Assembly (NCBI RefSeq): GCF_004959935.1
Contig: NZ_SMYN01000003.1
Coordinates: 248,001-312,000 of the forward strand
Direction: 5' to 3'
Length of the DNA: 64,000 bases
From: Falsirhodobacter xinxiangensis
GTDB taxonomy: Bacteria > Pseudomonadota > Alphaproteobacteria > Rhodobacterales > Rhodobacteraceae
A model generated the notes under the pieces. It was given only the letters and a program-made list of their open reading frames with translations. It searched no databases and was not told the DNA's origin. This document shows positions 1 through 8,231 of this stretch, piece by piece. Made by a program: the position numbers and the translations under genes. Every line of letters starts with the position of its first letter. Position 1 is the stretch's first letter.

Positions 1-370
1 CGTCGCCCACGACGCGAATGCGGCGGTATCCGGGCGAGATCTGCGTGACGCTCTCGACCCGCACCAGCGACAGGTTCGGGGCCAGCGCGCCTTCGGTCAC
101 CTGTTCCCAGATGGCGGTGCCGCCCTCGTGGTCCAGCGCGTGGGCGACGCCTTCCTGCAAGGCGAACAGCATGGTCATGTCGGGTGCTTCGGCGATCACG
201 CGCACGCCGCCATCGCCCCAAAGCAGGCGCAGCGTGCCGCCCCAGACGGTGGCGCGAAGGCCCCCTGCGATCTCCTCGCATTCGATTTCATAGAAGGCCA
301 GATGGCGGCGCAGCGCACTGGCGGCAGCCTCGGCGGGAAGGGTGATGCGGGCGGCGATGGATTCGGTCAA
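1..370 (-). CDS. Siderophore-interacting protein, N-terminal part (cut by window edge)
   Basis: The visible 123 residues are the N-terminal end of a siderophore-interacting (SIP/ViuB-type) flavoreductase. An N-terminal DUF2218-like domain (about residues 1-95) is followed by the start of the FAD-binding barrel (LSLVRVESVTQISPGYRRIRVVGD region). Such proteins reduce ferric siderophores in the cytoplasm to release iron. The best start is a TTG whose bases overlap the stop codon of the upstream ATPase gene, as in a tightly coupled operon; no ATG is available near it. The gene is last in the visible iron-uptake operon and the rest lies outside the window. The family call is fairly sure; the start codon is not. 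Confidence 0.8.
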   Translation of the reverse strand, partial: MTESIAARITLPAEAAASALRRHLAFYEIECEEIAGGLRATVWGGTLRLLWGDGGVRVIAEAPDMTMLFALQEGVAHALDHEGGTAIWEQVTEGALAPNLSLVRVESVTQISPGYRRIRVVGD

Positions 371-1137
371 ACGGGCACCACAAGCGGAGTGTTGGCAATC
401 GGGTCGGGGATGACCACGGCTTCCAGCCCGAAGGCGGTGGCGAGTGTCTGCGTGGTTATTACCTCGGACGGGGGGCCTTCGGCCAGCACCTTGCCGGCCG
501 ACATGACGATGACGTGATCCGAAAACCGTGCCGCCAGTCCCAGATCGTGCAGCACCGACACCACCGTGCGGCCTGAATCGCGGTTCAACCGGCCCAGAAG
601 GCGCAGCAGATCGACCTGATGCGGCAGGTCCAGATAGGTCGTCGGCTCGTCCAGCAGCAGGATCGGCGTGTCCTGCGCCAGCGTCATCGCGATCCATGCC
701 CGCTGGCGCTGTCCGCCCGACAGCGCGGCGATGGGGCGGTCCGCCAGCGCCTCCAGCCCGGTCGCGGAAAGGGCGGCATCGCGGGCGGCGGTGTCGGCGG
801 GGGACCAGCGGCCCAGGATGCTGCGCCACGGTGCGCGGCCGCGCGCGATCAGATCGGCCACGGTGATTCCCTCGGGGGCCAGCGGCGATTGCGGCAGCAG
901 GCCCAGCTTGCGCGCGACGTCGCGGGTGTGGGCGGCGTGGATGTCCTGCCCGTCCAGAAACACCTGCCCTTTTGTCGGGCGGATCAGCCGCGCCAGCGTC
1001 TTCAGCAGCGTCGATTTACCGCAGCCGTTCGGGCCGATGATCGCGGTCACCTTGCCGTCGGGGATGGTCAGGTCCAGCCCCTCGATCACGCGGCGCCCGT
1101 CATAGGCGACGTCGATGCCCTTCGCCTGAAGCCTCAT
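367..1137 (-). CDS. Ferric-siderophore ABC transporter ATPase (FecE/FepC type)
   Basis: This 256-aa cytoplasmic ATPase would power siderophore or haem import through the two permeases encoded just upstream. Walker A GPNGCGKS is at residues 35-42, the ABC signature LSGGQRQR at 139-146, Walker B ILLLDEP at 159-165, and the switch histidine lies in SVLHD near 192. Length and order fit the FecCDE/FepDGC family. Its ATG overlaps the stop of the permease gene by 4 bases, so the genes are probably translationally coupled. The substrate cannot be named from sequence, but the downstream siderophore-interacting reductase points to a ferric siderophore. Confidence 0.93.
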   Translation of the reverse strand: MRLQAKGIDVAYDGRRVIEGLDLTIPDGKVTAIIGPNGCGKSTLLKTLARLIRPTKGQVFLDGQDIHAAHTRDVARKLGLLPQSPLAPEGITVADLIARGRAPWRSILGRWSPADTAARDAALSATGLEALADRPIAALSGGQRQRAWIAMTLAQDTPILLLDEPTTYLDLPHQVDLLRLLGRLNRDSGRTVVSVLHDLGLAARFSDHVIVMSAGKVLAEGPPSEVITTQTLATAFGLEAVVIPDPIANTPLVVPV

Positions 1138-2072
1138 AGCCTTCCCCTCTCCATTTCCCGCGACAGCATCCACAAAAGATACGGCGCGCCGAGGATGCCC
1201 GTCATCACGCCCAGCGGCAGTTGCACCCCGTCGATCAACCCGCGCGCCGCAAGATCGGCCAGCACGGTGACGATCGCACCCACCACCGCCGCGCCAAGCA
1301 GCATCGGCGCGCCGAAGCGCACCGCCAGCGGCCCGGCCAGCAGCGCAACGAACGGCACCGGCCCCGCCACAGCCACCGCGCTTGCCACCAGCGCCACGGC
1401 CAGCGCCGCGATCCCGGCACGGGCGCGGGTGACGTGCAGGCCAAGGCCGGTCGCCACCTCGTCCCCCAGTTCCAGAAGCCGCAACGCCCGCAGCGACAGC
1501 GCCGCAAGCGGCAGCAGAACGGCAAGGCACAGGCCGATCTGCATCGCATGCCCCCAATGCCGCGCGGCCAGTGATCCGGACAGCCAGCGTGCCGCCTCCA
1601 CCGCCTCGGCCCCGGTCAGGCGGGTCATCATGAATTGCGTGATCGCCTGAAGCGTGAAGGACGCGCCGATGCCCACAAGGATCATCCGCAGCGGCACGAT
1701 CCCGCTTTTCCACGACAGCGCCGTCACCGCCAGCGCCGCCAGAACCCCGCCCGAGGCCGCGCCCAGCGTGATCGACAGCGCCCCGCCGCCCAAGGCCACC
1801 ACCAGCATCGCGCCCAGCCCCGCCCCCGAGGTGAAGCCCAGCACATCGGGCGAGGCGAGCGGGTTGCGCAGCAGCGATTGGAGCAGCGCCCCCGCCAGCC
1901 CAAGGGCTGCGCCTGCAAGCACCGCAACCGCGACGCGGGGGGCGCGGATCACGCCGATCAGCAGTTCCGCCGCGCCGTCCCATCGCAGGATCGCGGAAGG
2001 GGGCAGGTGCACCTCGCCAAAGGCGAGGCCGAGGAGTATGGCGGCCAGAAGCAGGCCGGACAGGCGGATCAT
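1134..2072 (-). CDS. Iron-siderophore ABC transporter permease (FecD type)
   Basis: This 312-aa inner-membrane permease of the FecCD family has about 8-10 hydrophobic segments. It carries the family's conserved ALLQSLLRNPLASPDVLGF motif near residue 65, which contacts the ATPase and the pore. It is the second of two permeases and probably forms a heterodimer with the product of the gene before it. Start and stop codons overlap both neighbours by 4 bases (ATGA), which supports a single transcript from the binding protein through to the SIP gene. Confidence 0.92.
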   Translation of the reverse strand: MIRLSGLLLAAILLGLAFGEVHLPPSAILRWDGAAELLIGVIRAPRVAVAVLAGAALGLAGALLQSLLRNPLASPDVLGFTSGAGLGAMLVVALGGGALSITLGAASGGVLAALAVTALSWKSGIVPLRMILVGIGASFTLQAITQFMMTRLTGAEAVEAARWLSGSLAARHWGHAMQIGLCLAVLLPLAALSLRALRLLELGDEVATGLGLHVTRARAGIAALAVALVASAVAVAGPVPFVALLAGPLAVRFGAPMLLGAAVVGAIVTVLADLAARGLIDGVQLPLGVMTGILGAPYLLWMLSREMERGRL

Positions 2073-3058
2073 GTGACCTCTCCGGGGCGCATCCGGCGCG
2101 CGATCAGGATGAAGATGACGCCGCCCAGCGCGGCCGCCGTGGTGCCGACGCGCAACTCTGCCGGGGGCATGACGACGCGACCGAACACATCGACCGCCAG
2201 CAGGATCGCAGGGCCAAGCGGGAGCGCCACCGCCAAGGTCGCCACGACCGACCGCGACGCGATCATCCGCGCCAGATGCGGCACCGCAAGGCCAAGGAAG
2301 GCGATCGGCCCCGCCACCACCACGGCCCCGCCGCACAGCAGCGTCACCGCCAGCAGCACCGAGGCGCGGACCAGTCCCGTGCGGGTGCCAAGGCTCCGCG
2401 CCGCCTCGTCGCCCAGCGCCAGCGCATCGAGGCCGGGGGCCGAGGCGAAGGCCAGAACCACCCCTGCGGCCACGGTTGCCGCCATGGGCAACAGCGGGCG
2501 CATCTGCGCCTCGGCCAGCGATCCGACGATCCAGAAGCGATAGACGTCCAGCGCCTCGGCCCGCATCAGGACCAGCGCCGAGATCAGCGAAATCAAGAGC
2601 GCGTTCAGCGCGATCCCCGCCAGCGCCAGCCGCGCCGGGGTCGCGCCGCCGCCCGATCCGGCCCGCGCGCCGCCGCCCAGAAGAAACACCGCCGCCGCCG
2701 CCAGCGCCGCCCCCGGAAAGGCCAGCCACGGCGCCGCCCCCGACAGCCCGAAGGCATAGACGCCAAGCACCACGGCGAAACCCGCGCCCGCGTTCACGCC
2801 AAGGATGCCCGGTTCCGCCAGCGGGTTGCGCGTGACCGCCTGCATCAGCACGCCTGCCAGTGCCAGCCCGACCCCGGCGATCAGCGCGGCGCAAAGGCGC
2901 GGCAGACGCAGATCGCGGATCACCAGATGGTTCGGATCGGAGGGATCGAAGGCGGTGATCGCCGCCCATATCTCGGCCGGCGGGACGGCGCGCGCACCGA
3001 GCGACAGGCTGAGGATGACCCCGGCGACCAGCAGGGCGATGACCAGAACGACCCTCAT
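2069..3058 (-). CDS. Iron-siderophore ABC transporter permease (FecC type)
   Basis: This 329-aa multi-spanning permease of the FecCD family has the signature LMQAVTRNPLAEPGILGVN near residues 70-90 and the C-terminal PHLARMI motif typical of BtuC/FecC proteins. It pairs with the following permease to form the channel. The first 20 residues are a hydrophobic segment. Overlap with the binding-protein gene upstream and the second permease downstream (4 bases each) indicates one operon. Confidence 0.92.
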   Translation of the reverse strand: MRVVLVIALLVAGVILSLSLGARAVPPAEIWAAITAFDPSDPNHLVIRDLRLPRLCAALIAGVGLALAGVLMQAVTRNPLAEPGILGVNAGAGFAVVLGVYAFGLSGAAPWLAFPGAALAAAAVFLLGGGARAGSGGGATPARLALAGIALNALLISLISALVLMRAEALDVYRFWIVGSLAEAQMRPLLPMAATVAAGVVLAFASAPGLDALALGDEAARSLGTRTGLVRASVLLAVTLLCGGAVVVAGPIAFLGLAVPHLARMIASRSVVATLAVALPLGPAILLAVDVFGRVVMPPAELRVGTTAAALGGVIFILIARRMRPGEVT

Positions 3059-4020
3059 GGTGCCAGCCCCGCTTCGGCCGCCGAGGAGACGGGGGTTGCG
3101 GGATCGCCGTCCATAGCCGCCTCGATCTGCGGCACCAGACGGTCCAGCGTCCATGGCAGCGACAGCAGCGTTCCATGCGCCATCGCCCCCGCCAGCAGGT
3201 AATCGGCATAGACCTCGCGCCCTTCGCGATGCGCGGCCAGCGTCTTGCGCAGGGTCAGGTTTCGAAGCGGGGCCAGGTCGTCGCCGGCATTGATCCAGAC
3301 CAGCAGGTCGGTGTCGAAGATCGACAGATCCTCGGACGAAAACTCGGTGAAGAAGCTGCTTCCGGTGGCAAGCGCGGCGGGCAGGGCGAAGCCCATGTCC
3401 TGCAGGATCTCCACCCGCCCGTCCCCCGCCGTGAAGGCCCCCGGCGATCCGGCCCAGAGATAGGCGGCGATGCCCGATGCGCCCTGCCAGTCCGGGTGAT
3501 CTTCGCGGATCGCGGCGAAGCGTGCCTTGATCGCGGCGATCTGCGCCTCAGCCTCCGCTTCGCGGCCCAGCGCCCGCCCGATGGTGCGGGCATGGACCTG
3601 CCACGGCGAGGTGAAGTCGCCATACTGCGCCTCGGACGCGATGGTGGGGGCGATGCGCGACAGGACGGCATATTCCTCGGCGGTGATGCCGGACGACACG
3701 GCGATGATCACGTCGGGGTCCAGAACCGCGATGCGTTCCAGCGACACCTCGCCGCGCAGGACGATCGGATGCTGGCCTTGCAGCGCAGGTTCGGCCCATG
3801 GCCAGACGCCGTCCGGATTGTCGCCATACCAGTATCGCAGCCCCACCGGCACCACGCCCAGCGCAAGAATGTTGTCATGCCCGACATAGCCCAGCGAGAC
3901 GACCCGTTCGGGCGCGGCGGGCAGCAGGGTTTCGCCATAGCGGTGGGTGAAGGCCTGGGGAAACGACTGCCCAAGGGCAGGCAGCGGCAACAGGGCCAGC
4001 GCAAGCAGGGATAGGCGCAT
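3055..4020 (-). CDS. Periplasmic iron-siderophore binding protein (FecB/FepB type)
   Basis: This 321-aa class III solute-binding protein opens with a cleavable signal peptide (residues 1-17, cut near ALG-Q). There is no lipobox cysteine, so it is likely soluble in the periplasm. The body shows the TroA/FecB two-lobe pattern: ERVVSLGYVGHDNILALG early, then ERIAVLDPDVIIAVSSG. It captures the ferric siderophore for the FecCD-type permease. The start was set at the ATG directly before the signal peptide rather than an ATG 12 codons upstream. First gene of the iron operon; the matching outer-membrane receptor is not in this window. The TonB-ExbBD energising complex is about 11 kb away. Confidence 0.88.
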   Translation of the reverse strand: MRLSLLALALLPLPALGQSFPQAFTHRYGETLLPAAPERVVSLGYVGHDNILALGVVPVGLRYWYGDNPDGVWPWAEPALQGQHPIVLRGEVSLERIAVLDPDVIIAVSSGITAEEYAVLSRIAPTIASEAQYGDFTSPWQVHARTIGRALGREAEAEAQIAAIKARFAAIREDHPDWQGASGIAAYLWAGSPGAFTAGDGRVEILQDMGFALPAALATGSSFFTEFSSEDLSIFDTDLLVWINAGDDLAPLRNLTLRKTLAAHREGREVYADYLLAGAMAHGTLLSLPWTLDRLVPQIEAAMDGDPATPVSSAAEAGLAP

Positions 4021-4146
4021 GAACGCTCCGGGGCTCGGGTCGGTTCGCACTGGCATCTGGCTTGCGCGTCTTTGCCGCGTGTTTCTGCGGCCTTGGCACC
4101 CGAGTCAAGTTGTCTTGCTTCGCGCGGCACCCATATCCAACGGACC

Positions 4147-4869
4147 ATGACCGAGCCGATCCGCGAAATCTCCGTAGCTTCCTGGAACATCCACAAAGGT
4201 GTCGGCAGTGACCGCCGCCGCGATCTTCATCGCACGGCGGCCGTCATCGCCGAGCTGAAGGCCGATGTGATCGCCTTGCAGGAGGCAGACCGCCGCTTCG
4301 GCGACCGCAAGGGCCTGCTGGACCTGACCGCGATGCGCCGCGATCTGGGCCTGCGCGAGGTGGAGGTGGCCGGGCGCGGCGTGTCCCACGGCTGGCACGG
4401 CAACGTGGTGCTGGTGCGCGAGGGAATCGAGATCGAGGAAGTCCACCAGATGGCCCTGCCGGGGTTCGAGCCGCGCGGGGCGCTGATGTCCGACATCGTG
4501 ATCGACGGCGCGCCCCTGCGGGTGATCGGCGCGCATTTCGGGCTGCTGCCCCGGTCGCGCACAAGGCAGACGGCGGCGGTGCTGGAAAAGCTGGCGGCGC
4601 TGACGGATCGCCCGACGCTGCTGATGGGCGATCTGAACGAATGGCGGGTGGAGACGGGGCCGCTGGCGGGGTTCCTGCGCCATTTCCCTCCCGCCCCGGT
4701 GGTGCCCAGCTTTCCCGCCCGATACCCGATGCTGCCGCTGGACCGCGTGATGCTGAGCCGCGGAGAGATCGCGGCGATCGAGGCTCATGGATCGCCGCTG
4801 GCGCGCCGCGCGTCTGACCATCTGCCGATCAAGGCGCGGCTGCGGCTGCCGGTCGGTGTGCCGGGATGA
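4147..4869 (+). CDS. Endonuclease/exonuclease/phosphatase-family hydrolase
   Basis: This 240-aa protein has the DNase I-like fold. Metal and catalytic residues are visible as SWNIHKG (12-18), LQE (44-46), GDLNEW (161-166) and ASDHLPI (222-228). Members act on nucleic acids or on phospholipid and inositol phosphates, so the substrate is open. The next gene, a phospholipase D-type cardiolipin synthase, starts inside its stop codon (ATGA), and this pairing suggests a role in phospholipid metabolism. No signal peptide is seen. The ATG was chosen because it opens the conserved domain. Confidence 0.8.
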   Translation: MTEPIREISVASWNIHKGVGSDRRRDLHRTAAVIAELKADVIALQEADRRFGDRKGLLDLTAMRRDLGLREVEVAGRGVSHGWHGNVVLVREGIEIEEVHQMALPGFEPRGALMSDIVIDGAPLRVIGAHFGLLPRSRTRQTAAVLEKLAALTDRPTLLMGDLNEWRVETGPLAGFLRHFPPAPVVPSFPARYPMLPLDRVMLSRGEIAAIEAHGSPLARRASDHLPIKARLRLPVGVPG

Positions 4870-6383
4870 TCGCGGATGGCGTCGATCTGATCCTTTGGGC
4901 GCTGCTGGCGGCGGCACTGCTGCTTCTGGCGTCCTGGTGGACGTTCCGGTCCTATCGCCGCTGGGCGAAACGGGCGCGGGGGCCGGTGTCGCACGCGCTG
5001 CCGCTGGGCGCAGGCACGCTGCTGGACGAAGGGTTCACTTCGGATCGCAGCGGGCTTCTGGCGCTGCTGAAGAACCCGGACGCCTATGCCGCACGGGCGG
5101 AATCGGCAGCGATGGCGGGGCGCAGTCTGGACCTGATGTATTACATCTGGCGGCTGGACACGACCGGCTGGCTGCTGCTGGCCGAGGTGGTGAAGGCGGC
5201 GGATCGGGGCGTGCGCGTGCGGCTGCTGCTGGACGATGTGAACGTGCAGGGGTTCGACCGGACCTTCCTTGCGCTGAACCAACATCCCCGGATCGAGGTG
5301 CGGCTGTTCAACCCGACCCGCAGCCGCGGCCACGCCATCCGCCGCACGGTCGAGATGCTGTTGGGCATCGCCCGCTTCAACCGGCGCATGCACGGCAAGA
5401 TGTGGATCGCGGACGGGCGGATCGCGGTGCTGGGCGGGCGCAACATCGGCGATACCTATTTCGGCGCGCTGGGCAGCGGGGTGCGCAATTCGCATGACAT
5501 CGATGTCGCCGCCATCGGCCCGGTGGTGCAGGACGCCGAACGCAGCTTCGACGATTACTGGAACCTTGGCCTGTCGCTGCCGATCCTGACGCTGTGGCCG
5601 AAATTCACCGTCAGTTCAGCCGCCTTTCGCCGCCGGATCGCGCGGCACGTGACCCGGATCGAGGCGCGGGACTTCATCGGCCGCAAGCTGCCCGAGGGGG
5701 TGCTGTCGCGCCGGTTTCATTTCACCAATCAGATTGAATTGATCGCGGACCCGCCCGACAAGGCCTATGGTCGCCGTTCCGCCCCTTGGCTGGTGGACCG
5801 CCTGCCGGACATCCTTGGCGCAGCGGAGCGGGACCTTCGCCTCATCACCCCCTATTTCGTGCCGGGGAACGAGGGGATGGAAGTGCTGACCGATCTGGCC
5901 GGTAGGGGTGCCAGGGTCGAGATGCTGACCAACGCGCTGTGCACCACCGACATGCTGGTGGTCCATGGCGCTTATGGCCGATACCGCCTGCCATTGCTGA
6001 AGGCCGGGGTGCGGATGTTCGAATACGGCCCGATCCCGCGCCGCGACGGGCGCCGCGATCTGCTGCACACCAAGCTGTTCCTGATCGATGGGAAGCGGGC
6101 GCTGATCGGTTCGGTGAATTACGACCTGCGATCGGCCTATATGAATACCGAGCTGGGGCTGCTGTTCGAACAGCCTGAGGTGGTGGCCGAGCTGATGGCC
6201 GAGTTCGACGCTCATATCGCGCCCGAGGCCGCCTATGCGCTGGAATTGCATGAGGGGCGGCACCGGTTCCGCGTTCGCCGCGCGGGTCTGCCCGAGGTGA
6301 TGGACCGCGACCCCGAGGCACCGCCGATCCTGCGGGCGGTCAGTTGGATCGCGGGGCATCTTCCGATCCAGAGCTACCTGTGA
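4866..6383 (+). CDS. Cardiolipin synthase / phospholipase D-family protein
   Basis: This 505-aa protein has one N-terminal membrane segment (about residues 7-27) followed by two phospholipase D catalytic motifs. The first HKD has H176, K178 and D183; the second has H401, K403 and D408, followed by the IGSVNYD element. Bacterial cardiolipin synthases of this type condense two phosphatidylglycerols, or transfer phosphatidyl groups, at the inner membrane. Start overlaps the stop of the upstream hydrolase gene. A strong stem-loop terminator follows the stop codon. A related phospholipase-D-fold transphosphatidylase is the alternative reading. Confidence 0.85.
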   Translation: MIADGVDLILWALLAAALLLLASWWTFRSYRRWAKRARGPVSHALPLGAGTLLDEGFTSDRSGLLALLKNPDAYAARAESAAMAGRSLDLMYYIWRLDTTGWLLLAEVVKAADRGVRVRLLLDDVNVQGFDRTFLALNQHPRIEVRLFNPTRSRGHAIRRTVEMLLGIARFNRRMHGKMWIADGRIAVLGGRNIGDTYFGALGSGVRNSHDIDVAAIGPVVQDAERSFDDYWNLGLSLPILTLWPKFTVSSAAFRRRIARHVTRIEARDFIGRKLPEGVLSRRFHFTNQIELIADPPDKAYGRRSAPWLVDRLPDILGAAERDLRLITPYFVPGNEGMEVLTDLAGRGARVEMLTNALCTTDMLVVHGAYGRYRLPLLKAGVRMFEYGPIPRRDGRRDLLHTKLFLIDGKRALIGSVNYDLRSAYMNTELGLLFEQPEVVAELMAEFDAHIAPEAAYALELHEGRHRFRVRRAGLPEVMDRDPEAPPILRAVSWIAGHLPIQSYL

Positions 6384-6412
6384 AAAAGGCCCCGGATTTA
6401 CCGGGGCCTTTT
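6383..6412. terminator. Bidirectional intrinsic terminator between convergent genes
   Basis: A perfect 8-bp stem GGCCCCGG (6388-6395) / CCGGGGCC (6401-6408) has a 5-base loop, an A-run on the left and TTTT on the right, so it can work on both strands. It separates the cardiolipin-synthase-like gene from the convergent stress gene. Confidence 0.9.
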
Positions 6413-6428
6413 CGCGATGGGGGTGGGG

Positions 6429-6920
6429 TCAATCGTTCAGGCGTGCCACGGCTTCGGCGGCGAAGGCCTGCACCAGCGCCTGATACACCTCGTCGCTGGA
6501 CGGGGTCAGGACGGCAACGTCCACGCCTTCGGGGATGTAGGGCATCGCCTGCGCCAGCGTCACCGTCAGATCGAACGCCTGATAGTCTGTGTTGTTGTTG
6601 CTGTTCAGCACACTGACGCTGCCCGCCATGGACGAGGCGTCGATGCCGGTGGACACTTCGAACTGGTCCTGAAGCAACACTTCGGACACATCGACGCGCA
6701 GGGTCGCGGCGTCTTCGTCGTCGCTGATGAGGCCCACCGCAGCGGCAGTGATCGCATTGGTCAGATCGTCGTCCAGCGAGGCGTAACGCTTGGCGGCCTC
6801 GGGGTTGGAGATGGCGGACAGATCAACCTCGACCTCGATCGCGCGGACGGCTTCGACCGCATGGGCGGGAATGGCGACCGAAGCGGCCAGAAGGGCGGGG
6901 GCAAGCAGTTTGGCAAACAT
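6429..6920 (-). CDS. Secreted protein of unknown function, EcfG-type promoter
   Basis: I do not recognise this 163-aa protein. It starts with a clear signal peptide (residues 1-21, cleavage near AHA-V). The mature part is acidic and soluble-looking, with no cysteines, so it should reside in the periplasm or outside. It has two repeated-looking strands (EVEVDLSAI and RVDVSEVLL). A Shine-Dalgarno AGGAG lies 8 bases before ATG. A full EcfG promoter (6986-7011) lies 66 bases upstream, inside the gap after the Crp/Fnr gene, so it is probably a general stress protein. A bidirectional terminator follows it. Confidence 0.75.
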   Translation of the reverse strand: MFAKLLAPALLAASVAIPAHAVEAVRAIEVEVDLSAISNPEAAKRYASLDDDLTNAITAAAVGLISDDEDAATLRVDVSEVLLQDQFEVSTGIDASSMAGSVSVLNSNNNTDYQAFDLTVTLAQAMPYIPEGVDVAVLTPSSDEVYQALVQAFAAEAVARLND

Positions 6921-6985
6921 CTCGTGTTCTCCTGCGAAAAATTCTTTGAAGCTGGCGACTTCGCCGCCGTGAGTTATGGCGGAGG

Positions 6986-7011
6986 AACGCAGGATCGGCT
7001 CTTTCGGTTCC
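6986..7011 (-). promoter_or_regulatory. EcfG-type promoter for the secreted stress protein
   Basis: On the minus strand GGAAC (7011-7007), a 17-base spacer and CGTT (6989-6986) match the alphaproteobacterial general stress sigma-factor consensus. It faces the 6429-6920 gene and sits in the 93-base gap behind the Crp/Fnr gene. Confidence 0.8.
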
Positions 7012-7013
7012 CT

Positions 7014-7745
7014 TTACATCAGCGGGCGGCGTTCTGGTTTTTCGCGTTCGGTCGTGCCCAGCCGCGCCATCGCATCCATGTTCATGATCCGCAGCCTGCC
7101 GTCGGACCAGTCGCACAATTCGCGCTCTCGCAGGCGCGACAGGGTCTTGTTGGTGTGGACCAGCGACAGGCCCAGCGCATCCGCCAAATCCTGCTGGCGG
7201 AAGGGCATCGATCCCGCGCCGTCCTGCACCAGCCCCACCGCCTCCAGCCGTTCGTGAATGCGCAAAAGCGCCCAGGCCAGCCGCTGGATTGCGTCGCGCT
7301 GGCCAAGGGTTGCGATCGTCTCGCCCAGGAAATGCTCCTCGGCGGCGGCGATCCATGTCAGATCATATGCGCGGGAGGGCTGGGCGCGGAACAGTTGCCA
7401 CAGTTCGGCCCGGTCGAAGACGCACAGCACCATCGGCGTGGAGGCTTCGACCGAATGCTTCATCTCGCCCATCAGACCGGCTTGCAGCCCAAGGAAGTCG
7501 CCGGGGAAGACGAAGTTCAACACCTGCCGCCGCCCATTCTCCAGCGTCTTGTATCGAACGCCCTGCCCGGCCAGCACGGTATAAAGCTGGGGGCTGCTGG
7601 ACCCTTCGGCCAGCACGGTCGTGCCGCGTTTGATCGTCAGCTCGCCCGCCTTGAAGCTTTGCTGAAACGCGACCTCTCCTTCGGTGAAGGGCGTGAAGAC
7701 GTTAAAGCTTCGGAGCGGGCAATGGGTGCAGTTCACGCGCGTCAT
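7014..7745 (-). CDS. Crp/Fnr-family transcriptional regulator
   Basis: This 243-aa regulator has an N-terminal cyclic-nucleotide-binding-type beta roll (about 25-140) and a C-terminal winged helix. The helix-turn-helix is near 183-207 (QQDLADALGLSLVHTNKTLSRLR). The N-terminus carries CTHC (C6, C9) and there are cysteines at 108 and 211. FNR needs four iron-sulfur ligands, three of them clustered at the N-terminus; here the third is missing. The recognition helix also lacks the E-x-x-S-R pattern that reads FNR boxes. It is therefore a Crp/Fnr homologue of unknown signal, not FnrL. Its position next to the stress cluster and a possible EcfG promoter upstream suggest a link to the stress response. 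Confidence 0.85.
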   Translation of the reverse strand: MTRVNCTHCPLRSFNVFTPFTEGEVAFQQSFKAGELTIKRGTTVLAEGSSSPQLYTVLAGQGVRYKTLENGRRQVLNFVFPGDFLGLQAGLMGEMKHSVEASTPMVLCVFDRAELWQLFRAQPSRAYDLTWIAAAEEHFLGETIATLGQRDAIQRLAWALLRIHERLEAVGLVQDGAGSMPFRQQDLADALGLSLVHTNKTLSRLRERELCDWSDGRLRIMNMDAMARLGTTEREKPERRPLM

Positions 7746-7772
7746 GTTTTGTTCCCGCCTATGTCGCAGTTA

Positions 7773-7797
7773 AATGCGCGGTCCTCGTCCCGGTTCC
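7773..7797 (-). promoter_or_regulatory. Possible EcfG-type promoter (weak -10) for the Crp/Fnr gene
   Basis: On the minus strand GGAAC (7797-7793), 16 bases and CATT (7776-7773) differ from the consensus CGTT at one position. It lies 27 bases before the start codon of the Crp/Fnr gene. Confidence 0.4.
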
Positions 7798-7826
7798 ATA
7801 AGTCAGGCAAGAAGAAGGATGATCTC

Positions 7827-8204
7827 ATGGACGGGCATGACGGGCGGACGATCTATGTGATCGTTCTGGGGCAGGTGGTGGTGGCGCAGGACATCGCGCA
7901 GGCCATCGCGGAACACGATCCGGGTGCGACGGTGATCACGACCCCCCGGCGCGAGGATGCCGTTGCGGCGCTGTATGGAATGGAGGGCCGACTGGCGGCG
8001 GTGTTCATCAACACGCCTCCGCGGCTTCTGGCGGATGATCGGCTGGGCACGGCCGCACGCGCCCGCGGCGGGCAGATCGTGCTGATCCATGACGAGGCGG
8101 AGGTGGAGGGCGAACGGGACGGCTATCTTGTGCTGCCGCGCCCCTTCACGACCGATCTGGTGGTCGCGACGCTGATGCGCGCCGCCGTTCCGCAAGGGCG
8201 ATGA
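7827..8204 (+). CDS. Degenerate receiver-like protein of unknown function
   Basis: This 125-aa cytoplasmic protein has the alternating strand/helix pattern of a response-regulator receiver: IYVIVLGQ at the start, LAAVFINTPP (56-65) where the phospho-acceptor strand should be, and VLPRPFTTD (102-110) like the KPF loop. The aspartate of the phosphorylation site is replaced by asparagine (N62), the lysine of KPF is an arginine, and the acidic pair after strand 1 is absent. It cannot be a normal phospho-receiver; a protein-binding pseudo-receiver fits best. It lies between a Crp/Fnr gene and phyR. A GAAG/AAGGA-type ribosome site precedes the ATG. This is a structural guess, not a recognised family. 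Confidence 0.6.
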   Translation: MDGHDGRTIYVIVLGQVVVAQDIAQAIAEHDPGATVITTPRREDAVAALYGMEGRLAAVFINTPPRLLADDRLGTAARARGGQIVLIHDEAEVEGERDGYLVLPRPFTTDLVVATLMRAAVPQGR

Positions 8205-8206
8205 CG

Positions 8207-8231
8207 GGAACGTTCGGCGCCCTCCGGGGTT
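8207..8231 (+). promoter_or_regulatory. EcfG-like promoter facing the phyR 3' end
   Basis: GGAAC (8207-8211), 16 bases, GGTT (8228-8231). The -10 has one deviation from CGTT, the same as at the DUF1328 gene. It is followed at 8250-8255 by GGAGGA and an ATG at 8260. Transcription from it would run antisense through phyR. Confidence 0.4.

Noticed and set aside
7014-7745. Calling the Crp/Fnr protein FnrL
   Set aside because: It lacks one of the three N-terminal ligand cysteines and the FNR recognition residues.
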